The position numbers and the translations under genes are program-made. A stretch of 64,000 nt of DNA from Gammaproteobacteria bacterium (GTDB lineage Bacteria; Pseudomonadota; Gammaproteobacteria; Steroidobacterales; Rariloculaceae): positions 62,001-126,000 of the forward strand of contig PKRJ01000001.1 in NCBI GenBank assembly GCA_017577365.1. Direction: 5' to 3'. The notes below the pieces were generated by a model. That model saw nothing but the letters and a program-made list of their open reading frames with translations. It had not been told where the DNA came from and did not search any database. Positions 18,219 to 26,622 of the stretch are shown one piece after another; positions within the stretch are counted from its first letter, which is position 1; the number at the start of each line of letters is the position of its first letter.

Positions 18219-21200
18219 TCAGCGCCAGGAGAGCCCGGGCCGCCCTCGGCCGCGCAGCCCGGCGTGCAGGCTCGCGACGCTGGCCGGCCCGAAGACGTCG
18301 AGCGCGTCGCGCTGCTCGGCGGGCGTCAGCGTGTCGAGCCATTCGATGCCCGCGGCGCTCTTCGCCGCGACCGGCTTGCCGCGCCGGAACAGCATCTGGC
18401 GCCACGGCACGGCCGGCGTGCGCGACGCGGTTCCGGCGAGGTGCGCGAAGTTCAGCGGGTCGGCGGCGGAAATCGCGACCCATTCGTCGCCGCGGTCCTC
18501 GCGCCGCACCTTTCGGAGCGCGGCGACGGCCTCGGGCAGCGCGAACTGCTCGCCGCCGAGCGGCGCGACGAAGCGGCCGCCGCGAATCTCGCCCCGTGCT
18601 TCCCAACGTCGATAGACGTCGAGCAGCACGCGCCAGCTCGGCGCCAACGATTCGCGGCCGAGAATCGCGCGGCATACGACGCCGTAACGGCGAAGCAGCG
18701 CTCGCGCGGCGTGCTCGACCGCTGCGGCGTCGGCATGGTCGGGATCGAAAGCACCGGCCGCGGGCTCGGGTCGTAGCGGCGCAGGCGCCGGCGCGGCATC
18801 GCCCTCGGACGCATGAAACTCGACCAGCGGGCCGTGGCCGACCGGATCGATCCCGGCACCGTCGATCAGCGCCCACCGTCCCGCCGCATCGAAGGCACCG
18901 ATGCCCGCCGCCGGCCGGCCGCGTCCGCGGAACCGTTCGCGCAGCCGCTGCGGCGTGAGGAGCGCGCGAAGACCGTTGAACGAATCCGCCGTCACGCGGC
19001 CGCGCGCGACGAGCTCCCCGAGGGCCTCCTCGACCTGCACGCGCAGGAGCCCGGTCCGCTGCACGATCTCGACGAAGAAGAGCGCGCCGTGCGCGGCGAG
19101 CGCGGCCTCGACGCGCGCCGCGGCGGACGAGAGCGCCGTCGACTCCTCGTCCTCGACCGCGCCGCCCGCGGCCGCGAGCCGACGCCAGTGCGCGAGGCTC
19201 GCGCGCGGCACGAGCACGATCGGCGACGCGGCCACGGTCGTCGGCCGCGGTCCGACCGAGGCTCCCGCGGGCCGGGGCCGCCACCACACGATCTCGCCGG
19301 TCGCGGACAGAAGATCGAGCTGATCGCGCCCGTAGTCGGCGATCCTCGCCGGCAGCACCTCGCTCTCCCACGCGATGGCCGGAACGGCGACGCCTTGCAG
19401 TTCGTCGATCACGGCGCGCAGCGCATCGACGCCTTCTCGGCGGTCGGGGCCGAGACCCTGCCAGTGGAAAAGGAAGCGCTGATAGTCGGCGAGCGACACC
19501 GGCTCGATCTCGCTGCGTAGCCGCTTCAGCGTGTAGCGATGAATCCTCGCGAGCAGCCGCCGCTCGCACCACTCGTCCTCGGCGCCGGCAGGCCGCGGCC
19601 GATAACGGCCGCGCATCGCGAAGCCCTGCTGCTCGAGCGCCGCGAGCGGTATCGCGAGATCGAACGGAGACAACCCGAGCGGCGCGGCGAGCTCGGCCGC
19701 CGTGACCGGCCCGAGCGCCTCGAGCCGTCCGCGCACGATCTCGCGCAGCGCCTCGTCGCCGTCGGCCGCGCGCGGGGGCAACGGCGCGGCGTCGTCGCCG
19801 GCCACGCCTTTGGGGAGCGCGAGCTCGAGATCCGCGAGCCGCTCGGCCGCGACCCACAGCGTCTCGCCCCCCGGCGGCTCGAAGCGCGTCGCGCGACGCG
19901 CGTGACGCAGCGCGTCGAAGTAAGGCGTCCAATCCACGTCGCGCGAGGTCCGCCCTTCCGTCTCAGTGACGAAGCCGATCGACACCAGCGCGTCGTGCAG
20001 CTCGTCCGGATCGCGCACGTCGGGCCAGGCCTCGTCGCAGACCCGCTCGATCGCACCCGGATCGAGCCGGCCGAGCTCCGCGGCCTGCTCGGGGCTCATG
20101 TAGCGGCGGGTCTGCACGGCGAGCGTGCGCCGCTCCTCGGCCGGCGCATCGTCGAGGAAGGCATACGGCCGGGCGCCCAAGATCTCCTGCGCGAGCGGCG
20201 ACGGCGCGGTCAGGTCTCGGCAGACGACCTCGACCTCGCCGGCCTCGATGCGCGCGAGGAGCCGCTCGAGCCCCTCGATATCCGTCGCGACGTTGAGACA
20301 GTCCCAAAGCGTCTGCTCGACGAGCGGATGGTCCGGAATCTCGCGATCACCGGGCGAAAGGTTCTCCGCGCACGCGAGCTGGTCGGGGAAGACCGTCGCG
20401 AGCAGATCCTCGGCATCGGTCCGCTGGAACTGCGGGGGTGCGCGCTTGCCGTCGCGGAACCGCCGCACCGCGAGCGCCGTCGTCGCGTTCCAGCGCCAGT
20501 ACGTCGGGAACATCGGCACGTTGAGCACGGCTTGCTTGAGAACCTCGCGCACCGTGCGGCTCGACAGATACTTCACGACGTCCTCGAGCGCGAAGCTGTG
20601 CACCGTGCCGAGCGACAGCACGATCGAGTCCTCGAGCGCCGCCGCCTGCAGCTCGAAGTTGAAGCGCCGGCAGAAGCGCTTGCGGAGCGACAGTCCCCAC
20701 GCCTTGTTGATGCGCGAGCCGTACGTCGAATGCACAACGAGATGGCTGTCGCCGGTCTCGTCGAAGAAGCGCTCGAGCACGATCCGCTCGTGCGTCGGAA
20801 GCCCGCCGAGCGCCGCCTTCGCGGCCGCGAGGTAGTCGACGAGCTGAGTCGCCGCGTCGCGCGAGAGGCCGTAGTCGCGGCTCACCGATTCCGCGACCTG
20901 CTGCGCGGTCGCGACCTCGAGCTCGCGGTCGATACGCGAGCGGAGCTCCGAGACGGCGCACGAGAGCTCGTCGCTCCGGCCCGGCGCCTCGCCGAACCAG
21001 AACGGAATCCCCGGCGGCTCGCCGCGCGCGTCCTCGACGTAGACCTTGCCGGTCTCGACCTTGCGGATCCGGTACGAGGTGTTGCCGAGCTGGAAGATCT
21101 CGCCCGGCATGCTCTCGAACGCGAAATCCTCGTTCACCGTGCCGATGGGCTGCTCGTCCGGCAGCAGCACGACGTCGTAATCGAACTGGTCGGGGATCAC

Positions 21201-22673
21201 GCCGCCGTTCGTCACGGCGGTGAGCCTCGCCGAGCGCCGCGGCCGCAGCACGCCGTTCACGCGATCGAGATAGAGGTGCGCGCTGCGGCGGCCGCGGTGC
21301 GTCGTGAAGCCTTCGGCGAGCATGTCGACGACCGCGTCGAAAGACTTTCTCTCGAGGTTGCGGTACGGTGCGGCGCGGCGAAAACGCTCGAACAGCTCGT
21401 CGGTGCGCTGCTCGCCCATCGCGACCTCGGCGACGATCTGCTGCGCGAGGACGTCGAGCGGCGCGCCGCACGAACGGATCGCGTCGAGCTCACCGCGCGA
21501 CGTCGCGGCGATCAGCGCCGTGCATTCGACGAGCTCGTCGCGCGACAGCGGAAAGAGCCGCCCCTTCGGCAGCCGACCGAGGCCGTGCCCCGAGCGGCCG
21601 ACGCGCTGCAGGAACGCCGCGATCGCGCGCGGGGAGCCGAGCTGGCAGACGAGGTCGATGTCACCGACGTCGATGCCGAGCTCGAGCGAGGACGTCGCGA
21701 CGACGGCGCGAAGTGTTCCGGATTTCAGCCGCTGCTCGGCGCGCAGCCGATGCTCTTTCGAGAGGCTGCCGTGATGCGACGTGACCGCGTCGTCGCCGAG
21801 CCGCTCGGCGAGATGCCGCGCGGCCCGCTCGCAGAGCCTTCGCGTGTTCACGAACACGAGCGTCGAGCGGTGCGCGCGGATGAGATCGGCGAGCCGATCG
21901 TAGATCTCGGTCCAGACCTCGTTCGGCATGATCGGCTCGAGCGGCGACGACGGCAGCTCGAGCGCGAGGTCCCGCTCGCGGACGTGACCGACGTCGACGA
22001 TCTCGCACGGCACGTCGGGCGAGCCGGTCAGGAACTCGGCGATGCGCTCGAGCGGCTTCGTCGTCGCCGACACGCCGATCCGCACCGGCGGCGACGGCGT
22101 AAGCGCGGCGAGCCGCTCGAGCGACAGCGCGAGATGCGCGCCGCGCTTGTTGCCCGCGAGCGCGTGGATCTCGTCGACGATGACCGTGCGGACGGTCGAG
22201 AGCATCCGCCGGCCGGATTCCGACGTCAGCAGGATGTACAGCGACTCCGGCGTCGTCACGAGAATGTGCGGCGGCGTGCGGCGCATGCGCGCGCGCTCGC
22301 CCTGCGGCGTGTCGCCGGTCCGCACCCACGCGCGGATCGGGGCGTCCGGCAGCAGCCGCTCCACGAGCTCGCGGCGGATGCCGTCGAGCGGCGCCTCGAG
22401 GTTCTTCTGGATATCGTTCGACAGCGCCTTGAGCGGCGAGACGTAGACGATCGCCGTCTCGTCGGCGAGGCGGCCCTCCTCCGCGTCCCGGACGAGATCG
22501 TCGATGACCGCGAGGAACGCCGCGAGGGTCTTACCGGAGCCGGTCGGCGCCGAGATCAGCGTCGGCATGCGGCGCTTGATCGCGTCCCACGCGCGCGCCT
22601 GCACCGGCGTCGGCGCATCGAACGTGCGCGTGAACCATCCCGCGACCGCGGGGTGAAGGCGATCGAGACCCAT
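18219..22673 (-). CDS. lhr: Lhr-type large superfamily 2 helicase
   Basis: A 1,484-residue ATP-dependent 3'-5' DNA/RNA helicase close to the roughly 1,538 residues of E. coli Lhr. The start FDAPTPVQARAWDAI is the Q-like motif; Walker A is APTGSGKT, Walker B VDEIHAL, motif III VSATTKP, and motif VI QRVGRSGHGLG. The winged-helix and Lhr core domain follows, and the long C-terminal half (Lhr-CTD, DUF4062-free winged helices) completes it. Lhr acts in DNA repair of alkylated or crosslinked bases. ATG 22673 gives the natural N-terminus just before the Q motif; the frame extends to 22796 without homology. It is convergent with the TonB receptor, eight bases apart. Confidence 0.95.
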   Translation of the reverse strand: MGLDRLHPAVAGWFTRTFDAPTPVQARAWDAIKRRMPTLISAPTGSGKTLAAFLAVIDDLVRDAEEGRLADETAIVYVSPLKALSNDIQKNLEAPLDGIRRELVERLLPDAPIRAWVRTGDTPQGERARMRRTPPHILVTTPESLYILLTSESGRRMLSTVRTVIVDEIHALAGNKRGAHLALSLERLAALTPSPPVRIGVSATTKPLERIAEFLTGSPDVPCEIVDVGHVRERDLALELPSSPLEPIMPNEVWTEIYDRLADLIRAHRSTLVFVNTRRLCERAARHLAERLGDDAVTSHHGSLSKEHRLRAEQRLKSGTLRAVVATSSLELGIDVGDIDLVCQLGSPRAIAAFLQRVGRSGHGLGRLPKGRLFPLSRDELVECTALIAATSRGELDAIRSCGAPLDVLAQQIVAEVAMGEQRTDELFERFRRAAPYRNLERKSFDAVVDMLAEGFTTHRGRRSAHLYLDRVNGVLRPRRSARLTAVTNGGVIPDQFDYDVVLLPDEQPIGTVNEDFAFESMPGEIFQLGNTSYRIRKVETGKVYVEDARGEPPGIPFWFGEAPGRSDELSCAVSELRSRIDRELEVATAQQVAESVSRDYGLSRDAATQLVDYLAAAKAALGGLPTHERIVLERFFDETGDSHLVVHSTYGSRINKAWGLSLRKRFCRRFNFELQAAALEDSIVLSLGTVHSFALEDVVKYLSSRTVREVLKQAVLNVPMFPTYWRWNATTALAVRRFRDGKRAPPQFQRTDAEDLLATVFPDQLACAENLSPGDREIPDHPLVEQTLWDCLNVATDIEGLERLLARIEAGEVEVVCRDLTAPSPLAQEILGARPYAFLDDAPAEERRTLAVQTRRYMSPEQAAELGRLDPGAIERVCDEAWPDVRDPDELHDALVSIGFVTETEGRTSRDVDWTPYFDALRHARRATRFEPPGGETLWVAAERLADLELALPKGVAGDDAAPLPPRAADGDEALREIVRGRLEALGPVTAAELAAPLGLSPFDLAIPLAALEQQGFAMRGRYRPRPAGAEDEWCERRLLARIHRYTLKRLRSEIEPVSLADYQRFLFHWQGLGPDRREGVDALRAVIDELQGVAVPAIAWESEVLPARIADYGRDQLDLLSATGEIVWWRPRPAGASVGPRPTTVAASPIVLVPRASLAHWRRLAAAGGAVEDEESTALSSAAARVEAALAAHGALFFVEIVQRTGLLRVQVEEALGELVARGRVTADSFNGLRALLTPQRLRERFRGRGRPAAGIGAFDAAGRWALIDGAGIDPVGHGPLVEFHASEGDAAPAPAPLRPEPAAGAFDPDHADAAAVEHAARALLRRYGVVCRAILGRESLAPSWRVLLDVYRRWEARGEIRGGRFVAPLGGEQFALPEAVAALRKVRREDRGDEWVAISAADPLNFAHLAGTASRTPAVPWRQMLFRRGKPVAAKSAAGIEWLDTLTPAEQRDALDVFGPASVASLHAGLRGRGRPGLSWR

Positions 22674-22701
22674 GCCGCAAGCATACGGGATATCCCGGAG
22701 C

Positions 22702-22714
22702 GGGGTCAGACCCC
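22702..22714. repeat. palindromic element GGGGTCAGACCCC
   Basis: A 13-base palindrome with a central A, located 29 bases upstream of the lhr start. The GGGTCAGA core is shared with the repeat at 5661 and with the rpoD terminator stem. Confidence 0.5.
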
Positions 22715-22780
22715 CTACAGAGCTCGATCCGCCCGTTTCGGTTTTCGGCTTTCCCGCGCGGCAGAGCGCGCGGCGCGCCT

Positions 22781-22786
22781 TATAAT
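22781..22786 (+). promoter_or_regulatory. perfect -10 element TATAAT before the P-loop ATPase gene
   Basis: TATAAT lies 35 bases upstream of the ATG at 22821 in an otherwise very GC-rich stretch. No good -35 is present at 16-18 bases spacing, so promoter identity rests on the -10 alone. Confidence 0.4.
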
Positions 22787-22820
22787 CGGCGGCCACGGTT
22801 TACGGCGGCGGCTAAAGCTT

Positions 22821-23660
22821 ATGCGAATGACCCGCAAGGAGTTTCTCGAGTGGCCGAACAAGGCGATCACGCTGCTCGGCATGTCCGGCGTCGGCAAGAC
22901 AACGCTCGCGAACAAGCTGCCGAAATCGTCGTGGTTCCACTACTCGGGTGACTATCGGATCGGCACGAAGTATCTGGCCGAGCCGATCCTCGACAACATC
23001 AAGCGCCAGGCGATGCAGGTCAGTTTCCTGCGCGATCTGCTGCGCAGCGATTCGATCTACATCGCGAGCAACATCACCGTCCACAATCTCGAGCCGATCT
23101 CGACGTTCCTCGGCAAGATCGGCCGTCCGGATCTGGGCGGGCTCCCGGTCGAGGAGTTCAAGCGGCGCCAGCGGCTGCACCGCGAGGCCGAGATCGGCGC
23201 GATGCGCGACGTCGAGCAGTTCATCCAGAAGGCGCGCGAGATCTACGGCTACGACCACTTCCTCAACGACGCGGGCGGCAGCGTCGTCGAGCTCGACGAT
23301 CCGGAAACCTATGAGGTGCTCGCGAAGCACACGCTGATCCTCTATCTGAAGGCGGATGCCGAGATGGAGAAGCAGCTCGTCGACCGAGCAATCAAGAACC
23401 CGAAGCCGCTGTACTACCAGGAGGAGTTTCTCGACCGGAAGCTCGCCGAGTACCTCGCCCTGAAGGGTCTGTCGAGCCCGGACGAGATCATTCCCGACGA
23501 CTTCGTCCGCTGGGTCTTCCCCGCGCTCGTCGAGCACCGGCGTCCGAAATACGAAGCATTCGCGAGGAAGTACGGGTATACCGTCGACGCGCGACGAGCC
23601 GAGGACGTCCGCGACGAGAAGGATTTCCTCGAGCTCGTCGCGAGCGCGATCGACGGCTAA
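22821..23660 (+). CDS. P-loop ATPase of unknown function
   Basis: A 279-residue soluble protein with Walker A GMSGVGKTTL (residues 20-29) close to the N-terminus, as in nucleotide or small-molecule kinases. Later features include a FLNDAGGSVVELDDPETYEVL segment and a C-terminal helical part (EHRRPKYEAFARKYGYTVDA). The early LLGMSGVGKTTLANKLP and the phrase FHYSGDYRIGTKYL suggest a kinase-like or chaperone-like ATPase, and I recall similar proteins annotated only as ATPase in proteobacteria. The first of two in-frame ATGs (22821, 22827) is used. It is divergent from lhr with a perfect -10 in between. I cannot name a substrate. Confidence 0.8.
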   Translation: MRMTRKEFLEWPNKAITLLGMSGVGKTTLANKLPKSSWFHYSGDYRIGTKYLAEPILDNIKRQAMQVSFLRDLLRSDSIYIASNITVHNLEPISTFLGKIGRPDLGGLPVEEFKRRQRLHREAEIGAMRDVEQFIQKAREIYGYDHFLNDAGGSVVELDDPETYEVLAKHTLILYLKADAEMEKQLVDRAIKNPKPLYYQEEFLDRKLAEYLALKGLSSPDEIIPDDFVRWVFPALVEHRRPKYEAFARKYGYTVDARRAEDVRDEKDFLELVASAIDG

Positions 23661-23769
23661 CGGTCGCGATGCACCGCCGCCATTCCCCAACGACCAGCCG
23701 CAGGGCTACAGCCGCGCGACTCGCGTCGCCTAGCGGTCCGTTGCGCAACGTCATTTCCGCCCCGTAGCC

Positions 23770-23854
23770 GCCGGGCTGCGTGACGGCTCTGGCGACGCCA
23801 ACCGCCGGGCTGCATGACGCAATTTGCGAGGCTTAACGGCCGGGCTGCATGACG
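23770..23854 (+). repeat. three direct copies of GCCGGGCTGCATGACG, period 34-35
   Basis: Copies start at 23770 (one change, CGTGACG), 23804 and 23839. A fourth, inverted and slightly altered, copy lies at 23944-23959 as part of the adjacent inverted-repeat element. No coding potential is seen in 23661-23984. Confidence 0.75.
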
Positions 23855-23960
23855 CTATTCGCCTTCGGGGGGCGTCGGCCGGCAGGGATGCCGGCCGACG
23901 AGCCGCATGGACGCTCTTCCGGCGTCCCCCCGAAGGCGAATAGCGTCATGCTGCCCGGCC
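23838..23960. repeat. nested inverted-repeat element, copy 1
   Basis: Outer arms of 35 bases (23838-23872 and 23926-23960) match with one mismatch. Inside sits a perfect 12-bp hairpin (23873-23884 with 23889-23900) with loop GGGA, followed by an asymmetric stretch containing GCATGGACGCT. The core is shared, in inverse orientation, with the element at 37347-37477. It lies between the convergent P-loop ATPase and rhomboid genes. Confidence 0.85.
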
Positions 23961-23984
23961 CCACCGGCGCTGGAATGGCCCGCG

Positions 23985-24920
23985 CTAGAACGCGAGCGCA
24001 AGAGCCCAAGCGAGCATGAGCAGACCGAACGTTGCGAGCGCCGACAGCGGCTGAACACCCGGCAACCGCGTCACATCGACGCGCGCGAGCACAGCCCCGG
24101 CCGCGAAACCCGCGACAAAGCCCGTCAGGTGCGCGAAGACGTCGGTGTTCTCGCCGCCGGTGCCGGTGAACGCGAGGAGCGCGATGCCTGCGACGATCGG
24201 CGCGAGGCGCGCCCGCAGGCTCGCGTGACGCGGGCCGCGGCGCCACGCATGCGCGGTCAGGAGGCCGAGCGCGCCGAATACCGCCGTCGAGGCGCCGATC
24301 GAGCGATGCTCGCCCTGCTGCACGAGCGCGTTCAGCAGATTGCCGACGGCACCGGATCCCAAGATCGCGAGCCACGCGACGCCCGAGCCGAAGTACCGGC
24401 CGAGGAAAAAGCCGAAGAAGCCGCCGAACGCGAGGTTGCTCGCGAGATGCAGCGTATCGCCGTGCAACGTCAGCGCGGTGACGACGCGCCAAGGCTCGCC
24501 ATCGACGACGGCTCGCGCGATCAGCATCCCCTTCGCGTGCCAGTCGACGCCGAATGCCGCCTGCTCCGTCAGGATCGCGAACACCATGAGCACCGCGGCA
24601 TACGCCGCAACGCCGTACCAAGCGTCGGGATGGCGCGCGACCGGCGGGGGCGGCGCCGGTGCCGCGGCGTGCTCCGCGCGGTACGACGCGATTTCGTCGC
24701 CGGCGCTTCGCCGATCCTCGGCCGCCACCGCGATCGCCCATCCTCCGGGGACGACGAGCCGTTGATGCTCGATGCCGCGCGCGGTGAGCACGAGCGACAG
24801 CTCCGCGTATTCGCGCTCGGAAACGCCCGTGGCAACGATGACCGTATCTCGCGTCTCCAAGCTCGCCCGTCCGTGTCCGTTGCCCTTCTGGATCGACGTC
24901 CCCGTCTCGTCCCGCGCCAT
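23985..24920 (-). CDS. rhomboid-family intramembrane serine protease
   Basis: A 311-residue membrane protease cutting substrates within transmembrane segments. Catalytic candidates are S211 in SIGASTAVFG and H264 in FAHLTGF; the H158-xxx-N162 pair in TLHLASNLAFGG matches the oxyanion-hole region. About seven hydrophobic segments lie in residues 100-311. The first 90 residues form a cytosolic domain (VIVATGVSEREYAELSLVL) resembling the small DUF2007-like fold, followed by a proline-rich linker. The usual GxSG is GAST here, a tolerated variant whose effect is unknown. ATG 24920 avoids a shadow extension over the ogt gene. Confidence 0.88.
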   Translation of the reverse strand: MARDETGTSIQKGNGHGRASLETRDTVIVATGVSEREYAELSLVLTARGIEHQRLVVPGGWAIAVAAEDRRSAGDEIASYRAEHAAAPAPPPPVARHPDAWYGVAAYAAVLMVFAILTEQAAFGVDWHAKGMLIARAVVDGEPWRVVTALTLHGDTLHLASNLAFGGFFGFFLGRYFGSGVAWLAILGSGAVGNLLNALVQQGEHRSIGASTAVFGALGLLTAHAWRRGPRHASLRARLAPIVAGIALLAFTGTGGENTDVFAHLTGFVAGFAAGAVLARVDVTRLPGVQPLSALATFGLLMLAWALALAF

Positions 24921-25010
24921 CGCCGCACGCTGCGCGTCACGGGGAAGCGCGGTAGCATAGCGAACATACCGTAGGGGCTCGCGCGGCGCATGCCGCGAAC
25001 GGAGGCCGCA

Positions 25011-25487
25011 ATGCTCGGCTACGAACGCTTCGATGTCTTCGACTCGCCGTTCGGCGAGCTCTGCGCAACCGTCGACGCGCGCGGCGCGTTGACCTCGCTC
25101 CGATTCGGCGGACCGCCGCCCGGCGCGGTCCGCGACGAGCAAGGGCTCGCCGACGTGCGCAGGCAGCTCGCGGAGTACTTCGCGGGCAAGCGGCGCCGCT
25201 TCGAGCTCGAGCTCGCGCCGCGCGGCACGCCCTTCCAGCTCCGCGTCTGGTCGGCGCTGCGGGAGATCGGCTTCGGCGAGGTCGAGTCGTACCGAGGCCT
25301 CGCCGCGCGCGTCGGCCAGCCGAACGCCACCCGCGCCGTCGGCCGCGCGAACGGCGCGAACCCGATTCCGATCGTGATCCCGTGTCATCGCGTGATCGCG
25401 AGCGACGGTTCGCTCGGCGGCTATAGCGGAGGGCTTGCGCTCAAGGCGGGGCTGCTATCGATCGAAGGCCATCGCTACCTGATTTGA
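25011..25487 (+). CDS. ogt: methylated-DNA--protein-cysteine methyltransferase
   Basis: This suicide repair protein transfers the methyl group from O6-methylguanine to its own cysteine. The 158-residue protein carries the active-site motif IPCHRV with acceptor C125, the helix-turn-helix arginine region (SYRGLAARVGQPNATRAVGRANGANP) and an N-terminal Ada-like domain. The ATG at 25011 is chosen because GGAGG lies six bases before it; the upstream ATG at 24990 lacks a site. The short length and missing Ada activator domain point to Ogt rather than Ada. It is divergent from the rhomboid gene and eight bases ahead of a zinc-ribbon gene, probably one operon. Confidence 0.95.
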   Translation: MLGYERFDVFDSPFGELCATVDARGALTSLRFGGPPPGAVRDEQGLADVRRQLAEYFAGKRRRFELELAPRGTPFQLRVWSALREIGFGEVESYRGLAARVGQPNATRAVGRANGANPIPIVIPCHRVIASDGSLGGYSGGLALKAGLLSIEGHRYLI

Positions 25488-25494
25488 ACGACCG

Positions 25495-25887
25495 ATGAGC
25501 GGGCTCGTCTGCTATCGCTGCGGCGCCGCGCTCGATTCGCTGTCGCTGCCTTGGGCGCGCCGCGATGAATGTCCTCGCTGCCGCGCGGAGCTGCACGTCT
25601 GCCGGATGTGCACGCATTACGCGCCGCGGCTCTCGCGCGGGTGCGACGAGGACGACGCGCCCGACGTGCGCGACAAGGAGACCGCGAATTTCTGCGACTA
25701 CTTCCGACCGAGACCCGACGCGTTCGACGCCGGCCGCGCCGCGGCGAGCGCCGCCGCGCGTGCCGAGCTCGCGAAACTGTTCGGCGACGCGGGCGGCGAT
25801 TCCGCGTCGCCGATCGCTGACGCCGCGGATGCAGAGAACGCGTCAGAACGCGCGCTCCGCGAGGCGGAAGCGCTGTTCAAGCGCTAA
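25495..25887 (+). CDS. small zinc-ribbon protein, function unknown
   Basis: A 130-residue protein with CYRC, CPRC and CRMC pairs in the first 40 residues, then HYAPRLSRGCDEDDAP and NFCDYFRP, giving at least eight cysteines in a metal-binding pattern. The second half is an alanine-rich helix ending in EAEALFKR. I have seen such proteins annotated as conserved hypothetical in gammaproteobacteria, but no function is known to me. It begins seven bases after the ogt stop, suggesting co-transcription with the repair gene. Confidence 0.78.
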   Translation: MSGLVCYRCGAALDSLSLPWARRDECPRCRAELHVCRMCTHYAPRLSRGCDEDDAPDVRDKETANFCDYFRPRPDAFDAGRAAASAAARAELAKLFGDAGGDSASPIADAADAENASERALREAEALFKR

Positions 25888-25902
25888 ACGCATCTTGCCG
25901 GC

Positions 25903-25930
25903 TTGACAAAATACCGGTCTCCGACACACT
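25903..25930 (+). promoter_or_regulatory. possible sigma-70 promoter for the DUF1134 gene
   Basis: A perfect -35 TTGACA (25903-25908) is followed 16 bases later by CACACT (25925-25930) as a poor -10. The start codon is at 25963. Confidence 0.35.
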
Positions 25931-25962
25931 GCCGGTCATCGGAGTGATGCGGGAGAGTGTCG

Positions 25963-26568
25963 ATGCGGCACGTAGCGATCGTCGCGGCGTGCGTCCTCGC
26001 GCTCGCGGCAGCCGGCTGCGCCGGCCAGCGCACGAGCACGCCGTCCCGGCCCGCGCCGACGGCGCAGCGGTCTCAATATCCCCCGGAGCCCTATCAGCGC
26101 GATACCGTTCTGCATGAAGCCGAGGCATTCTTCGGCAAGGGCGCGCGCGGGCTCGCGGAAGTCATCAACCGAGTATTCGACGATTACGGGCCGCCGGACG
26201 CGTATATCAAGGGCGAGGAAGGCGGCGGTGCGGTCGCGGTCGGGCTGCGCTACGGGCACGGCACGCTCTACTACAAGGACGGCACGAGCACGAAGGTTTA
26301 CTGGCGCGGCCCGTCGCTCGGCTTCGATATCGGCGGCAGCGCGTCGAAGACATTCGTGCTCGTCTACAACCTCGACGACATCGACGCGATCTTTCAGCGG
26401 TTCGGCGGTGTGGAGGGCAGCCTCTACTACGTCGGAGGCGTCGGCGTCACGTACAACCGCGCCAACGATATCGTTCTCGCGCCCGTGCGCTTCGGCGTGG
26501 GCTGGCGGCAGGGCGTGAACGTCGGCTACCTGCACCTTTCGCCGGAGCGTTCGTGGGTTCCGTTCTGA
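25963..26568 (+). CDS. DUF1134 (EipA-like) lipoprotein
   Basis: A 201-residue envelope protein. The signal VLALAAAGC is a good lipobox, so lipid attachment is likely. The mature part AEAFFGKGARGLAEVINRVFDDYGPPDAYIKGEEGGGAVAVGLRYG is the DUF1134 pattern, and the family includes the Brucella envelope-integrity protein EipA, a small periplasmic beta-barrel. ATG 25963 is preceded by GGGAGA six bases upstream and is preferred over the GTG at 25957. The homologs I recall are mainly alphaproteobacterial. Confidence 0.85.
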   Translation: MRHVAIVAACVLALAAAGCAGQRTSTPSRPAPTAQRSQYPPEPYQRDTVLHEAEAFFGKGARGLAEVINRVFDDYGPPDAYIKGEEGGGAVAVGLRYGHGTLYYKDGTSTKVYWRGPSLGFDIGGSASKTFVLVYNLDDIDAIFQRFGGVEGSLYYVGGVGVTYNRANDIVLAPVRFGVGWRQGVNVGYLHLSPERSWVPF

Positions 26569-26622
26569 CCGGAATCGGTCGGAACGAGCCGACGGCCGGA
26601 ATCGGGGGATAAGGCCCGGGCC

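Noticed and set aside
19539..22820. Very long plus-strand frame opposite lhr leading into the P-loop ATPase
   Set aside because: Only the part from 22821 on has protein-like composition and motifs; the rest is antisense to Lhr.
23770..23959. Regularly spaced 16-bp repeats as a CRISPR array
   Set aside because: Only three direct copies, too short and imperfect, very short spacers with shared sequence, an inverted fourth copy and no cas genes.
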